NCBI GenBank assembly: GCA_018823025.1
Contig: JAHJJI010000089.1
Location: forward strand, 29,440-93,439
DNA: 64,000 bases
Origin: Gammaproteobacteria bacterium
GTDB lineage: Bacteria > Pseudomonadota > Gammaproteobacteria > Burkholderiales > Sulfuricellaceae
Direction: 5' to 3'
Part shown: one piece after another, positions 1 to 9,643 of the stretch
Position numbering within the stretch: position 1 is the stretch's first letter
Layout: the number at the start of each line of letters is the position of its first letter
Position numbers and translations under genes: made by a program
The notes under the pieces: generated by a model
What the model was told of the DNA's origin: nothing
Seen by the model: only the letters and a program-made list of their open reading frames with translations
Databases searched by the model: none

Positions 1-73
1 GAGTATTGTCGCCGGAGGGCGCCCAGCGGGCGAATTCGAGAATATCTGAGATGGGCTGGGGAATCGGGTCCAT
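1..73 (-). CDS. Nitroreductase family protein, N-terminus only (cut by window edge)
   Basis: Only the first 24 codons are in the window, beginning at the ATG at 73-71. The start reads MDPIPQPISD and runs into ARWAPSGDNT, the arginine-rich FMN-contact segment typical of the nitroreductase (flavin oxidoreductase) superfamily N-terminus. The ATG directly follows the TAA of the upstream adenylyltransferase gene, so the two are very likely translationally coupled. The family reduces or oxidises small molecules with FMN; the substrate cannot be read from this fragment. The family call rests on one short motif plus context. Confidence 0.6.
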   Translation of the reverse strand, partial: MDPIPQPISDILEFARWAPSGDNT

Positions 74-931
74 TTAAAGTCCGAGCATGCGTTTGGCAAG
101 GGCAATGGCGAGACGTTGCAGGGGGTTACGGTTACCGCCAGGTCGCCAGGTCAGCGCCAGCTTGTTGCGGTAGGCATCGAAGTGATAACCCCTGGGAGCT
201 GTCCGAATCGGGCCTCGACCCAGAAGAATTTTCAGAGCTTCAGTCGCCGCCACGCCCGCGCAAAGCTGGCAAGCCATGATAGTGGATGGGCCCTTGCGGT
301 TGGCCAGATCAACTGCTGAAGGGTCAGCCAGGTAGCCCATTTGCAGGCGGGCGGGTGCAAGTCCCATGAGGAAACGCAGGGGCTTTTCCGCCTCAGGACC
401 ATCGTCCAGACGAAAATAATCATTAAAGCTCATGCCTCCCGGCAAAAAATTGAGTATGGCCGTGCCCATGCCCAGAGGGGCGGCAGTAACGGCGGGAATA
501 TTTTTGGTCTCACAAGCAGCAAAGACCTGCTGACGAGCCTGAAAGGCGAAGAAATCCAGACCATCGACGTAGATATCCACGCCATCCAGAAAGGCATCCA
601 GGTTGTCTGCTGTCACACCGCCGGCAAATTCCTTGATTTCAAGCTCCGGATTGATGTCGCGCGCCTGGCGGATCATCACCTCCATCTTGCCCAGACCCAG
701 AGTGCTGACCGTCGCTCCAGCCTGGCGGTTGAAATTAGCCAGATCGAAGGTATCGAACTCGGCCAGATGGAATTTTCCTATGCCCAGCCGACAAAGCGTC
801 AGCAGGTGTACCCCTCCCACGCCACCCAAACCGGCAATCGCCACGCGTTTATGACGCAACTGTTGCTGCTCCTGCCGGGTAAGCCAGCCGATATTGCGGG
901 AAAAAGCTTCATCATAGGTAAAGGATTGCAT
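74..931 (-). CDS. ThiF/MoeB/HesA-type E1-like adenylyltransferase
   Basis: This 285-residue protein has the ATP-binding core of E1-like enzymes, which adenylate the C-terminus of a carrier protein or another carboxylate. Seen directly: glycine-rich GLGGVG (34-39), acidic D60 after the second strand, the NRQ arginine-finger motif (68-70), K82, and a D-x-x-D around 123-126. A CxxC pair (C221, C224) matches half of the zinc site of MoeB/ThiF; a second pair is not obvious. It lies 30 bases after a FeeM-like acyltransferase gene and abuts a nitroreductase gene, with no thiamine, molybdopterin or ubiquitin-like carrier gene in view. A housekeeping ThiF or MoeB role is therefore unlikely. E1-nitroreductase linkage is known, for example in mycobacterial MoeY-like fusions, but the substrate is unknown. 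Confidence 0.85.
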   Translation of the reverse strand: MQSFTYDEAFSRNIGWLTRQEQQQLRHKRVAIAGLGGVGGVHLLTLCRLGIGKFHLAEFDTFDLANFNRQAGATVSTLGLGKMEVMIRQARDINPELEIKEFAGGVTADNLDAFLDGVDIYVDGLDFFAFQARQQVFAACETKNIPAVTAAPLGMGTAILNFLPGGMSFNDYFRLDDGPEAEKPLRFLMGLAPARLQMGYLADPSAVDLANRKGPSTIMACQLCAGVAATEALKILLGRGPIRTAPRGYHFDAYRNKLALTWRPGGNRNPLQRLAIALAKRMLGL

Positions 932-961
932 GCGATCAAACCAGAGAACCCCATCAGGGGA

Positions 962-1831
962 TCATTCTCCCCTAAGCAGGCGCTGCGTGATACCCAATTC
1001 ATCATCATGCGAGAAAAAATAGGGGTAGATCGACCTCACACCAGTGGCGGCCGCCCCCATCCCGCCATAGCGGACTATCTGTTCATCCGCGTGGGTTGCA
1101 TCCAGTCTCATCAGTACGGCTGGCGCATTGACCCTGGGGCACGTCTTTTCTTCTCCAAATGGTTCAAATCCCATCATGCGTTCATAGAAAAGCACATGGC
1201 GCGGATTCACTTCAATCAGAAAATCCGATGCGTGATGAATGTTGTGTCCATAAATGAATGCCATATGAAACAAAGAGGCCAATACACTTTTTGACTTGAT
1301 ATCATGATCCACGGCTAGCCGAGTGATATCGCAAAGTTTTCTTCCTTCTGCGCGCAGTTGATCTGCTTCCTGCTTGTAAAGCTGGTCTACCACCATCCCT
1401 TGAGGGGAGTCCATGCCCAAAGACATTGTGCCCACCACTTTATCTTCCTGGTAGACCGCCAAGGTTATCTTGTTGGGATCATGTCTTAACGCATCGGCAT
1501 CATAGCCGCGCCAGTCATACATTTTCTGGATGAGCAAACTGGCTGATTTACGGCGGTCTTCGCTGTTGGCAAGACGAACCTTGAAAACCTGCTGTTCGGC
1601 CTTTTCATCCTGCTGGTTCGCAATGTCCTGGGGCGCCGGTAAGGCGAGGTCTCTTAACCAGTTGGGTGCGAAGTTAGGCGAGAAGGCGACGATGGTTTTG
1701 TCCCATTCATCTGGCGTTCTATGGCGCTTCTTATTGCCAAAAAGAAATTTGCGAACATCCAGCATACTCCATGCATCCGCCTTCCTGCGGCCATGCATGA
1801 TGCCAGAAAAGAAATTGTGTATATCAAGCAT
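962..1831 (-). CDS. FeeM-like N-acyl amino acid synthase (GNAT fold)
   Basis: This 289-residue protein has a GNAT-type acyltransferase core from about residue 80 to 250. Visible pieces are the AVYQEDKVVGTMSL strand pair, DITRLAVD, the EVNPRHVLFYERMMGFEPFG segment and CPRVNAPAVLMRLD. The last two resemble the hallmarks of FeeM-type N-acyl amino acid synthases, which join a fatty acyl group (usually carried on ACP) to an amino acid, often tyrosine. The N-terminus holds two related stretches beginning MLDI (1) and MLDV (23), a small internal duplication. It is the first gene of a three-gene minus-strand operon. The ATG at 1831 has only a weak GAG-type ribosome site. A PEP-CTERM-linked acyltransferase is an alternative, but no such system is visible. 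Confidence 0.75.
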   Translation of the reverse strand: MLDIHNFFSGIMHGRRKADAWSMLDVRKFLFGNKKRHRTPDEWDKTIVAFSPNFAPNWLRDLALPAPQDIANQQDEKAEQQVFKVRLANSEDRRKSASLLIQKMYDWRGYDADALRHDPNKITLAVYQEDKVVGTMSLGMDSPQGMVVDQLYKQEADQLRAEGRKLCDITRLAVDHDIKSKSVLASLFHMAFIYGHNIHHASDFLIEVNPRHVLFYERMMGFEPFGEEKTCPRVNAPAVLMRLDATHADEQIVRYGGMGAAATGVRSIYPYFFSHDDELGITQRLLRGE

Positions 1832-2377
1832 GCTCTGGGCCGAATAGGTTGTATGCAGTTTTAAATTGTCTCATCATCTGTTTGTTGCTGCTAACTTGTG
1901 ATGACAACAATGCAAGATAACTCGATGCTTTAACAGTAATCTACGCTTTATTGGGTAGGCAATCAATCGCACATCCGTCATTCCTCTTCGGCCCGCCCTA
2001 ACCATCCCCAACATTCTTGTTGGCCATAATTCCTGGGCAAGGAATCGAAAGAGATAGAAATCATATCAATTGCCAAGTGGCTTTCCGTGATTCAGTCCTG
2101 TTCCGCAATCTACTTATTTATTTATAGCGTATAACCGAACTTATACATAACCCCAATGACTCAGTTCCGCGTCCCACACCCTTAAAGTGAAACCACCCCA
2201 AACCGATAAGGCCCGACCTCTCAATGCAGAGTCAATGTTACGTACGGGAAGAGGCCCGTGGTATTGGCACATGGTTGCCATTCAGCTCTAGACGGGGTAA
2301 CATTTCCGCCCTTTCGCGCTGATTTTGCCATAGGCATCGCGGCGTTATGGAATCAACACTTTAAAAATTAGCTGACC
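1832..2377. other. Long AT-rich intergenic region between the divergent acyltransferase operon and gltB
   Basis: About 545 bases without a convincing gene. It must hold the promoters of both the minus-strand operon and gltBD. The stretch around 2110-2155 is strongly AT-rich, with several TATA-like hexamers such as TATAAC at 2130-2135, but no well-spaced TTGACA partner, so no promoter is assigned. A clear inverted repeat at 2129-2146 is listed separately. No terminator hairpin or RNA gene is recognised. Confidence 0.6.
2129..2146. promoter_or_regulatory. Inverted repeat GTATAA-N6-TTATAC upstream of gltB
   Basis: Perfect six-base arms separated by six bases, in the AT-rich centre of the divergent region about 230 bases before gltB. 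The geometry suits a dimeric regulator, or the site may overlap a -10 element. No regulator is identified. Confidence 0.3.
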
Positions 2378-5300
2378 ATGAATTTGATGAGGAACAACGT
2401 GAGCCATCTTTCGTTGCCGGTACAACAGGGCTTGTATGATCCCCGCCAAGAGCACGACGCGTGCGGCGTGGGCTTTGTCGCGCACATCAAGGGCAAACAG
2501 AGCCATGACATGGTACGTCAGGGCTTGCAGATTCTGGAAAATCTCACCCATCGCGGCGCAGTGGGTGCGGACCCTCTGGCGGGCGATGGTGCGGGTATAC
2601 TGATCCAGGTTCCTGACGCATTTTTGCGACTAGCCTGTTCCGCTCAGGGCGTGAATTTGCCCGAGGCCGGAGAATACGGGGTCGGCATGATCTTTCTGCC
2701 GCGCGATATTGCGGCGCGAGCAGCCTGTGAACACGCGATTGCCGAAAAAATCGCTGTGGAAGGTCAAATCTTGCTGGGCTGGCGCGATGTGCCGGTGGAC
2801 AACGCCAGCCTGGGCGAAAGCGTCAAGGCGGTAGAGCCGGCCGTACGCCAGGTATTCATCGGTCGAGGGGCACAGTGCCTGGATGCCGACAGTTTCGAAC
2901 GCAAACTATTTGTTATCCGCAAAACCGCGGAACATGCAGTGCGCAGTCTGCCCAACGAACAAGGCGGGGGCTTCTATATCCCCTCCCTGTCCGCGCGCAC
3001 CATCGTTTACAAAGGCATGTTGCTGGCCAATCAGGTCGGCAAGTATTACCTCGACCTGCAAAACGATAGCGTGATCAGCGCACTGGCGCTGGTGCATCAA
3101 CGATTCTCCACCAACACCTTCCCCACTTGGGATCTGGCTCACCCTTTCCGCATGATCGCCCACAACGGCGAGATCAACACCATGCGCGGCAACGTAAACT
3201 GGATGACAGCACGCCATGCGGCGATGTCCTCAAAGTTGCTGGGTGATGACTTGGAAAAACTGTGGCCATTGATCGTGGACGGCCAGTCTGATTCTGCCTG
3301 CTTCGACAATGCCCTCGAGTTGCTGGTGGCCGGCGGCTACTCGCTTCCTCACGCGATGATGCTGCTGATCCCTGAAGCTTGGGCAGGCAACCCGCTGATG
3401 GACGAAGAACGCCGCGCTTTTTACGAATATCATGCCGCCCTGATGGAACCCTGGGACGGCCCTGCCGCCGTGGCCTTCACCGATGGCCGCCAGATCGGCG
3501 CGACTCTGGATCGCAATGGCCTGCGTCCGGCGCGCTACCTGATTACCGACGATGATGTCGTGCTGATGGCGTCCGAAATGGGCGTGCTCGACATTCCACA
3601 ACACAAGATCGTAAAAAAATGGCGCTTGCAGCCGGGCAAGATGTTCCTGATCGACCTGGAGGCAGGCCGTATTGTGGACGACGCCGAACTGAAGCAGCAG
3701 CTCGCCACCGCCAAGCCTTACCGCGAATGGATCGAAAAATCGCGCTATTTCCTTGGCGACTTGCCTGGCGTAGATAGCAAGCCAGCGCTCCAGGAAACAT
3801 TGCTCGACACCCAGCAAGCCTTTGGCTACTCGCAGGAAGACCTCAAGTTTATCCTCGCGCCCATGGCTGCGGCAGGCGAGGAAGCGACCGGCTCCATGGG
3901 CAACGATACTGCGTTGCCGGTGCTCTCCGACAAGAACAAATCGCTGTACGATTACTTTCAGCAACTGTTTGCCCAGGTGACTAACCCGCCGATCGATCCG
4001 ATCCGCGAAGAGATCGTGATGTCGCTGACCTCGTTCATCGGACCGAAGCCCAATCTGCTCGGCATCGACGAGACTGATCCGCCGCTGCGCCTGGAAGTCC
4101 ATCAACCGGTGCTGTCCAATGAGGATTTGGCGAAGCTGCGCGATATCGACCAGCTGACGCAGGGGCGCTACAAAACCCGGATACTGGATATCACTTATCC
4201 GGTTACTCAAGGTGCGGCAGGCTGCGAGACAGCCATTGCGGCCTTGTGCGAAGCTGCCGACACGGCCGTGGCAGGAGGTTATAACGTGTTGATCCTGTCC
4301 GACCGGGCCATATCGCGTGACCGTGCAGCCATCCCGGCACTGTTGGCTTGCGCGGGCGTGCACCATCACCTGGTTCGCGAAGGCCTGCGTACCAGCGCCG
4401 GTCTGGTAGTAGACACAGGTTCTGCCCGCGAAACACATCACTTCGCCCTGCTCGCCGGCTATGGCGCTGAAGCGGTATGCCCCTGGCTGGCCTTTGAAAC
4501 TGTTGACGCCCTGGCTGGCACCTTGCCCGCCGGACTGACCGGCAAAGAAGCCAACAAACGCTATATCAAAGCGATCAATAAGGGACTGTTGAAAGTCATG
4601 TCCAAAATGGGCATTTCCACTTACCAGTCCTATTGCGGCTCCCAGATTTTTGAGGCGGTCGGCCTTAACGCCGGTTTCGTCGCGCAATATTTCACCGGCA
4701 CGCCAACCCAGATCGAAGGCATCGGCCTGAACGAAATCGCCGATGAAACCGTACGCACCCACCAGTCCGCATTCGGCAACGATCCGGTGCTGTCCAACGC
4801 ACTGGACGCGGGCGGCGAATACGCCTACCGGGTGCGCGGCGAAGCCCACATGTGGACGCCGGATGTCATCGCCAAACTGCAACACGCCACGCGCTCCAAC
4901 AATACTCAGACTTACAAAGAATATGCCAAGCTGATCAACGACCAGAGCGAGCACCTGAAAACCTTGCGTGGACTGTTCGAAATTAAGACAGCAGGCGCGC
5001 CGGTGCCGCTGGATGAAGTTGAACCGGCAAAAGAGATCGTCAAGCGCTTCGTCACCGGCGCGATGTCGCTCGGCTCCATTTCCACCGAGGCGCACACCAC
5101 GCTGGCCATCGCGATGAACCGCATCGGCGGCAAATCCAATACCGGTGAAGGCGGTGAAGACGCCGCTCGCTTCAGGGCAGTGAAGGACGGCGAAAAACTC
5201 TCCGAGATTATCGGCAAAGGCCGCATCGAACGCGACCTGGTGATGAAAGAAGGCGATTCGCTGCGCTCCCGGATCAAGCAGGTGGCCTCCGGCCGCTTCG

Positions 5301-7069
5301 GTGTGACGGCAGAATACCTGTCCAGCGCCGACCAGATCCAGATCAAGATGGCGCAAGGCGCCAAGCCCGGCGAGGGCGGCCAGCTGCCCGGCCACAAGGT
5401 CTCCGAATACATCGCCCAGTTGCGTTTCTCGGTGCCCGGCGTGGGCCTGATTTCTCCACCGCCGCACCATGACATTTATTCGATCGAGGATCTCGCGCAG
5501 CTGATCCATGATCTGAAAAATGCCAACCCCGCCGCTTCCATCTCGGTCAAGCTGGTTTCCGAAGTGGGCGTGGGCACAGTAGCAGCCGGTGTATCCAAAG
5601 CCAAGGCGGACCATATCGTGGTCGCCGGCTACGATGGCGGCACCGGCGCATCGCCACTGTCTTCCATCAAGCACGCCGGCACCTCGTGGGAACTCGGCCT
5701 GGCGGAAACTCAGCAGACCCTGGTGCTGAACCAGTTACGCGGACGCGTTGCCTTGCAGGTGGACGGACAACTCAAGACCGGTCGCGACGTGCTGATCGGC
5801 GCCTTGCTGGGCGCGGACGAATTCGGCTTCGCCACCGCGCCGCTGGTGGTGGAAGGTTGCATCATGATGCGCAAGTGCCACCTGAATACCTGCCCGGTGG
5901 GCGTGGCGACACAAGATCCCGTGCTGCGCAGGAAATTCACCGGCCAGCCCGAGCATGTGGTGAACTACTTCTTCTTCGTCGCCGAGGAAGCGCGCGAACT
6001 CATGGCGCAGATGGGCATCCGCAAGTTTGACGACCTGATTGGCCGCAGCGATCTGCTCGACATGAAGCAGGGCATCACGCACTGGAAAGCCAAGGGGCTG
6101 GATTTCTCCAAGGTATTCCATCAGCCCGCCATGCCGTCCAGCGTGGCGCGCCTCCACACCGAGACGCAGGATCACGGTCTGGACAAGGCGCTGGACCATC
6201 AGCTCATTGCGCAGGCCAAAGCCGCTCTGGAAACTCGGCAACCGGTGGTAATAAACAGCACCATCGGCAACGTCAACCGCACCGCCGGCACCATGCTGTC
6301 GCACGAGGTCGCGAAACGCTACGGTCACGCCGGACTGCCGGACGACACCATCACAGTGAAGCTGACCGGCACGGCAGGGCAGAGCTTCGGCGCATTCCTC
6401 GCCCATGGCGTGACCTTTGAGCTGTCCGGCGAAGGCAACGACTATGTCGGCAAGGGCTTGTGCGGCGGGCGCATCGTGGTGATGCCGCCCAAAGAATGCA
6501 AAATCGTGGCCGAAGAAAACATCATCGTCGGCAACACCGTACTGTACGGGGCGACCAGCGGCGAATGCTACTTCCGCGGCGTAGCGGGTGAGCGCTTCGC
6601 AGTGCGTAATTCTGGAGCCGTTGCCGTAGTGGAGGGCCTGGGTGACCACGGCTGCGAATACATGACTGGGGGCTTGGTTATCGTGCTGGGCCAGACCGGG
6701 CGTAATTTTGCCGCGGGCATGTCCGGTGGCGTAGCCTACGTGCTCGATGAGGACGGCAGCTTCGAGCGCCGCTGCAATTTGTCCATGGTACAGTTGGAGC
6801 CGATTCCAGAAGAAGCGGCCATCAGCGAAACCGGTGAAGTAGAGACGCATGGCCGGGTGCACTTCAATCCTCTCGGCAAAGCCGACGAAGCGGCGCTACG
6901 CGGGAAAATCGAGAAGCACCTGCGCTACACCAGCAGCACGCGCGCAAAGGAAATTCTGGATAACTGGGCGCACTATCTGCCGAAGTTCGTCAAGGTCATG
7001 CCGACCGAGTATCGCCGCGCCTTGCAGGAAATCGCAACGCAACAGGCCCAGTTGAAGGAGGTTGCATAA
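2378..7069 (+). CDS. gltB: Glutamate synthase (NADPH) large subunit
   Basis: This 1563-residue subunit releases ammonia from glutamine and channels it to 2-oxoglutarate to make glutamate. An N-terminal propeptide precedes the catalytic cysteine C29 in HDACGVGF, which becomes residue 1 after processing. The order is then the class II amidotransferase domain (about 29-430), the central domain, the FMN-binding synthase domain with [12 protein letters not shown], the 3Fe-4S cysteines in [12 protein letters not shown], and the C-terminal GXGXG beta-helix. The length is full. The ATG at 2378 has no good ribosome site; a GTG at 2399 sits five bases after GAGGA and could be the true start, still leaving a propeptide. 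The stop codon touches the gltD start. Confidence 0.97.
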   Translation: MNLMRNNVSHLSLPVQQGLYDPRQEHDACGVGFVAHIKGKQSHDMVRQGLQILENLTHRGAVGADPLAGDGAGILIQVPDAFLRLACSAQGVNLPEAGEYGVGMIFLPRDIAARAACEHAIAEKIAVEGQILLGWRDVPVDNASLGESVKAVEPAVRQVFIGRGAQCLDADSFERKLFVIRKTAEHAVRSLPNEQGGGFYIPSLSARTIVYKGMLLANQVGKYYLDLQNDSVISALALVHQRFSTNTFPTWDLAHPFRMIAHNGEINTMRGNVNWMTARHAAMSSKLLGDDLEKLWPLIVDGQSDSACFDNALELLVAGGYSLPHAMMLLIPEAWAGNPLMDEERRAFYEYHAALMEPWDGPAAVAFTDGRQIGATLDRNGLRPARYLITDDDVVLMASEMGVLDIPQHKIVKKWRLQPGKMFLIDLEAGRIVDDAELKQQLATAKPYREWIEKSRYFLGDLPGVDSKPALQETLLDTQQAFGYSQEDLKFILAPMAAAGEEATGSMGNDTALPVLSDKNKSLYDYFQQLFAQVTNPPIDPIREEIVMSLTSFIGPKPNLLGIDETDPPLRLEVHQPVLSNEDLAKLRDIDQLTQGRYKTRILDITYPVTQGAAGCETAIAALCEAADTAVAGGYNVLILSDRAISRDRAAIPALLACAGVHHHLVREGLRTSAGLVVDTGSARETHHFALLAGYGAEAVCPWLAFETVDALAGTLPAGLTGKEANKRYIKAINKGLLKVMSKMGISTYQSYCGSQIFEAVGLNAGFVAQYFTGTPTQIEGIGLNEIADETVRTHQSAFGNDPVLSNALDAGGEYAYRVRGEAHMWTPDVIAKLQHATRSNNTQTYKEYAKLINDQSEHLKTLRGLFEIKTAGAPVPLDEVEPAKEIVKRFVTGAMSLGSISTEAHTTLAIAMNRIGGKSNTGEGGEDAARFRAVKDGEKLSEIIGKGRIERDLVMKEGDSLRSRIKQVASGRFGVTAEYLSSADQIQIKMAQGAKPGEGGQLPGHKVSEYIAQLRFSVPGVGLISPPPHHDIYSIEDLAQLIHDLKNANPAASISVKLVSEVGVGTVAAGVSKAKADHIVVAGYDGGTGASPLSSIKHAGTSWELGLAETQQTLVLNQLRGRVALQVDGQLKTGRDVLIGALLGADEFGFATAPLVVEGCIMMRKCHLNTCPVGVATQDPVLRRKFTGQPEHVVNYFFFVAEEARELMAQMGIRKFDDLIGRSDLLDMKQGITHWKAKGLDFSKVFHQPAMPSSVARLHTETQDHGLDKALDHQLIAQAKAALETRQPVVINSTIGNVNRTAGTMLSHEVAKRYGHAGLPDDTITVKLTGTAGQSFGAFLAHGVTFELSGEGNDYVGKGLCGGRIVVMPPKECKIVAEENIIVGNTVLYGATSGECYFRGVAGERFAVRNSGAVAVVEGLGDHGCEYMTGGLVIVLGQTGRNFAAGMSGGVAYVLDEDGSFERRCNLSMVQLEPIPEEAAISETGEVETHGRVHFNPLGKADEAALRGKIEKHLRYTSSTRAKEILDNWAHYLPKFVKVMPTEYRRALQEIATQQAQLKEVA

Positions 7070-8497
7070 ATGGGCAAGCCTACTGGATTCATGGAATTGC
7101 GCCGCCTGAACGAGGCGAGCCTTCCCGTTGCGGAGCGCCTGAAGAACTACCGCGAATTCGTTCAGCCCCTGGCCGACGAACAAGCCGCCATACAGGGAGC
7201 ACGCTGCATGGACTGCGGCATTCCTTTCTGTACCAGCGGCTGCCCCGTCAACAACATCATTCCGGACTGGAATGACCTTGTTTACCGGAGCAACTGGAAA
7301 CAAGCGCTGGACGTACTACATTCCACCAACAACTTTCCCGAGTTCACTGGTCGCGTTTGCCCTGCACCCTGCGAGGCTGCGTGTACGCTGAACATCAACG
7401 ATGATGCGGTGGGCATCAAGTCCATCGAGCACGCGATTATCGACAAGGGATGGGAGCAAGGCTGGGTCGTTCCGCTGCCGGCACAGAAGAAGACCGGCAA
7501 GACGATCGCGATAGTCGGCTCTGGCCCAGCCGGTCTGGCATGCGCGCAGCAACTGGCGCGTGCCGGACATGACGTGGTGGTGTTCGAAAAGAATGACCGC
7601 ATCGGTGGACTGTTGCGCTATGGTATTCCCGATTTCAAATTCGAGAAGTCGCACATCGACCGCCGCATCGAACAAATGCGCGCAGAGGGCGTGGAATTCC
7701 GCATCAATCAACAAGTCGGCGAGAACGTGCCGGCTCAAAAACTGAAGGACGAGTTCGACGCCGTGGTTTTGACCGGAGGTGCCGAACAAGCCCGCGATTT
7801 GCCGGTGCCGGGACGGGAACTGTCGGGTGTCCATTTCGCCATGGAGTTCCTGCCGCAACAGAACAAGGTGGTTGCCGGCGATGTGCTGCCTCAACAGATA
7901 TCGGCCTCCGGCAAACATGTCGTAGTGATCGGCGGCGGCGATACGGGCTCCGACTGCGTGGGCACCTCGATCCGTCAGGGAGCGGCTTCGGTAACCCAGA
8001 TCGAAGTGATGCCGCGTCCTGCCGAACAGGAAGACAAAGCGCTGACCTGGCCCAACTGGCCACTCAAGCTGCGCACTTCCAGTTCACAGGAAGAAGGCTG
8101 CACGCGCGATTGGTCGGTCACCACCAAGGCATTCCTCGGCGCCAATGGCAAGGTCGAAAAACTGAGCTGCGTACGCGTGGAATGGAATGCCGGCAAGATG
8201 GTTGAAATGCCCGGCAGCGAATTCGAGATACAGGCTGATCTGGTGCTGCTGGCGATGGGATTCGTCAGCCCGGTGCAAAAAGTTCTGGATGCCTTTGGCG
8301 TGGAAAAGGACGGCCGCGGCAACGCCAAGGCCGCGACGGAGGGTGCGGGCTGCTACAAAACTTCGGTGGACAAGGTATTCGCTGCCGGCGATATGCGCCG
8401 CGGCCAATCGCTGATAGTGTGGGCCATACGCGAAGGCCGCCAGGCTGCACGTGCCGTCGATGAAACCCTGATGGGCTTTTCCGATTTACCCCGGTAA
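7070..8497 (+). CDS. gltD: Glutamate synthase small subunit
   Basis: This 475-residue FAD/NADPH subunit passes electrons from NADPH to the large subunit. The N-terminus carries cysteine clusters for 4Fe-4S centres (C46, C49, C54, C58, and CPAPCEAAC near 97). Two dinucleotide folds follow: the FAD site [16 protein letters not shown] near 148 and the NADPH site [14 protein letters not shown] near 285. The ATG follows the gltB TAA directly, with AAGGAGG eight bases upstream, so the pair is coupled in an operon. A hairpin repeat follows the stop codon. Confidence 0.97.
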   Translation: MGKPTGFMELRRLNEASLPVAERLKNYREFVQPLADEQAAIQGARCMDCGIPFCTSGCPVNNIIPDWNDLVYRSNWKQALDVLHSTNNFPEFTGRVCPAPCEAACTLNINDDAVGIKSIEHAIIDKGWEQGWVVPLPAQKKTGKTIAIVGSGPAGLACAQQLARAGHDVVVFEKNDRIGGLLRYGIPDFKFEKSHIDRRIEQMRAEGVEFRINQQVGENVPAQKLKDEFDAVVLTGGAEQARDLPVPGRELSGVHFAMEFLPQQNKVVAGDVLPQQISASGKHVVVIGGGDTGSDCVGTSIRQGAASVTQIEVMPRPAEQEDKALTWPNWPLKLRTSSSQEEGCTRDWSVTTKAFLGANGKVEKLSCVRVEWNAGKMVEMPGSEFEIQADLVLLAMGFVSPVQKVLDAFGVEKDGRGNAKAATEGAGCYKTSVDKVFAAGDMRRGQSLIVWAIREGRQAARAVDETLMGFSDLPR

Positions 8498-8504
8498 TTT
8501 TACC

Positions 8505-8543
8505 CCCCTCGTCCGCAAGCGGGCGAGGGGTTGGGGAAGAGGG
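8505..8543. repeat. REP-like hairpin repeat, copy 1 (gltD-hemE gap)
   Basis: A 12-base stem (CCCCTCGTCCGC, loop AA, GCGGGCGAGGGG; one G-U pair) is followed by a TTGGGGAAGAGGG tail. The reverse complement of 49011-49043 shows the same hairpin plus a TTGGGAAGAGGG tail, so both are copies of one dispersed family. The tail's GAGGG lies seven bases before the hemE ATG and can serve as its ribosome-binding site. The stem could also stop transcripts or protect the gltD 3' end. Confidence 0.75.
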
Positions 8544-8550
8544 TTATAAA

Positions 8551-9618
8551 ATGAGCAATAAACCAAAAAACGATACCTTTCTGCGCGCCCTGTTGCGCCA
8601 GCCAACCGAATACACCCCGGTATGGATGATGCGGCAGGCCGGACGCTATCTACCGGAATACAACCAGACACGTGGCAGAGCAGGTGATTTCCTGTCTTTA
8701 TGCAAGAACCCCAACCTCGCCACCGAAGTCACCATGCAGCCGCTGGCGCGCTTCCCACTCGATGCCGCCATCCTGTTTTCAGACATCCTCACCATTCCCG
8801 ACGCCATGGGTCTGGGTCTTTATTTCAGCACCGGCGAAGGACCGAAATTCGAGCGCCCGCTACGCGACGAATGGGAAATTCGCGACCTGGCCGTACCTGA
8901 CCCAAACGTGCATCTGCGCTATGTGATGGATGCCGTAAGCCAGATCCGCAAAACGCTCAACAACGAAGTGCCGTTGATCGGTTTTGCCGGCAGCCCGTTC
9001 ACGCTGGCCTGCTACATGGTCGAAGGCGGTAGCAGCTCGGATTTTGCTTTGGTCAAGACCATGCTCTACCAGCGCCCGGAACTGCTGCATCACATCCTCG
9101 ACATCAACGCCCGCGCCGTGACCAGCTATCTCAATGCGCAAATCGAAGCCGGCGCGCAGGCGGTGATGATTTTCGACTCCTGGGGCGGGGCGCTGTCCCA
9201 CGCTGCTTACCATGAATTCTCCCTGCCCTATATGGAGCAGATTGTCAGCGGGCTGATCCGTGAACATAATGGCGCCACCATACCCAATATCATCTTCACC
9301 AAGGGTGGCGGACTGTGGCTGGAAAGCATCGCCGCTACCGGCTGCAACGCGGTCGGGCTGGACTGGGCTATCGACATTGGCCAGGCGCGCGCCCGCATCG
9401 GTGACAAAGTGGCGTTGCAAGGCAATCTCGACCCGAACGTACTGTTCAGCAACCCCGATGCCATCCGCGCCGAAGTGGGCAAAGTCCTGGCGAGTTATGG
9501 CAAGGGCAGCGGCCACGTATTCAACCTGGGCCATGGCATTTCGCAGTTCACCAAGCCCGAGAACGCCGGCGCCATGGTCGAAGCGGTGCACGAACTGAGC
9601 AAGCCGTACCACGCGTAG
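8551..9618 (+). CDS. hemE: Uroporphyrinogen decarboxylase
   Basis: This 355-residue cytosolic enzyme removes four carboxyl groups from uroporphyrinogen III to give coproporphyrinogen III, the branch step to haem. It has the signature [15 protein letters not shown] near 22-36, [12 protein letters not shown], and [16 protein letters not shown]; the conserved arginines and aspartates of the active site are in place. The length matches the family. The ribosome site GAGGG appears to come from the tail of the upstream REP-like repeat. priA begins 25 bases downstream on the same strand. Confidence 0.97.
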   Translation: MSNKPKNDTFLRALLRQPTEYTPVWMMRQAGRYLPEYNQTRGRAGDFLSLCKNPNLATEVTMQPLARFPLDAAILFSDILTIPDAMGLGLYFSTGEGPKFERPLRDEWEIRDLAVPDPNVHLRYVMDAVSQIRKTLNNEVPLIGFAGSPFTLACYMVEGGSSSDFALVKTMLYQRPELLHHILDINARAVTSYLNAQIEAGAQAVMIFDSWGGALSHAAYHEFSLPYMEQIVSGLIREHNGATIPNIIFTKGGGLWLESIAATGCNAVGLDWAIDIGQARARIGDKVALQGNLDPNVLFSNPDAIRAEVGKVLASYGKGSGHVFNLGHGISQFTKPENAGAMVEAVHELSKPYHA

Positions 9619-9643
9619 TCGTCAAGAAAAGGTGTCGCCTGGC

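Noticed and set aside
341..1294. 317-codon plus-strand frame
   Set aside because: It lies antisense to the adenylyltransferase and acyltransferase genes, which have clear motifs.
3230..5674. 814-codon minus-strand frame
   Set aside because: It is a long antisense shadow of gltB, favoured by GC-rich codons, with no recognisable domain.
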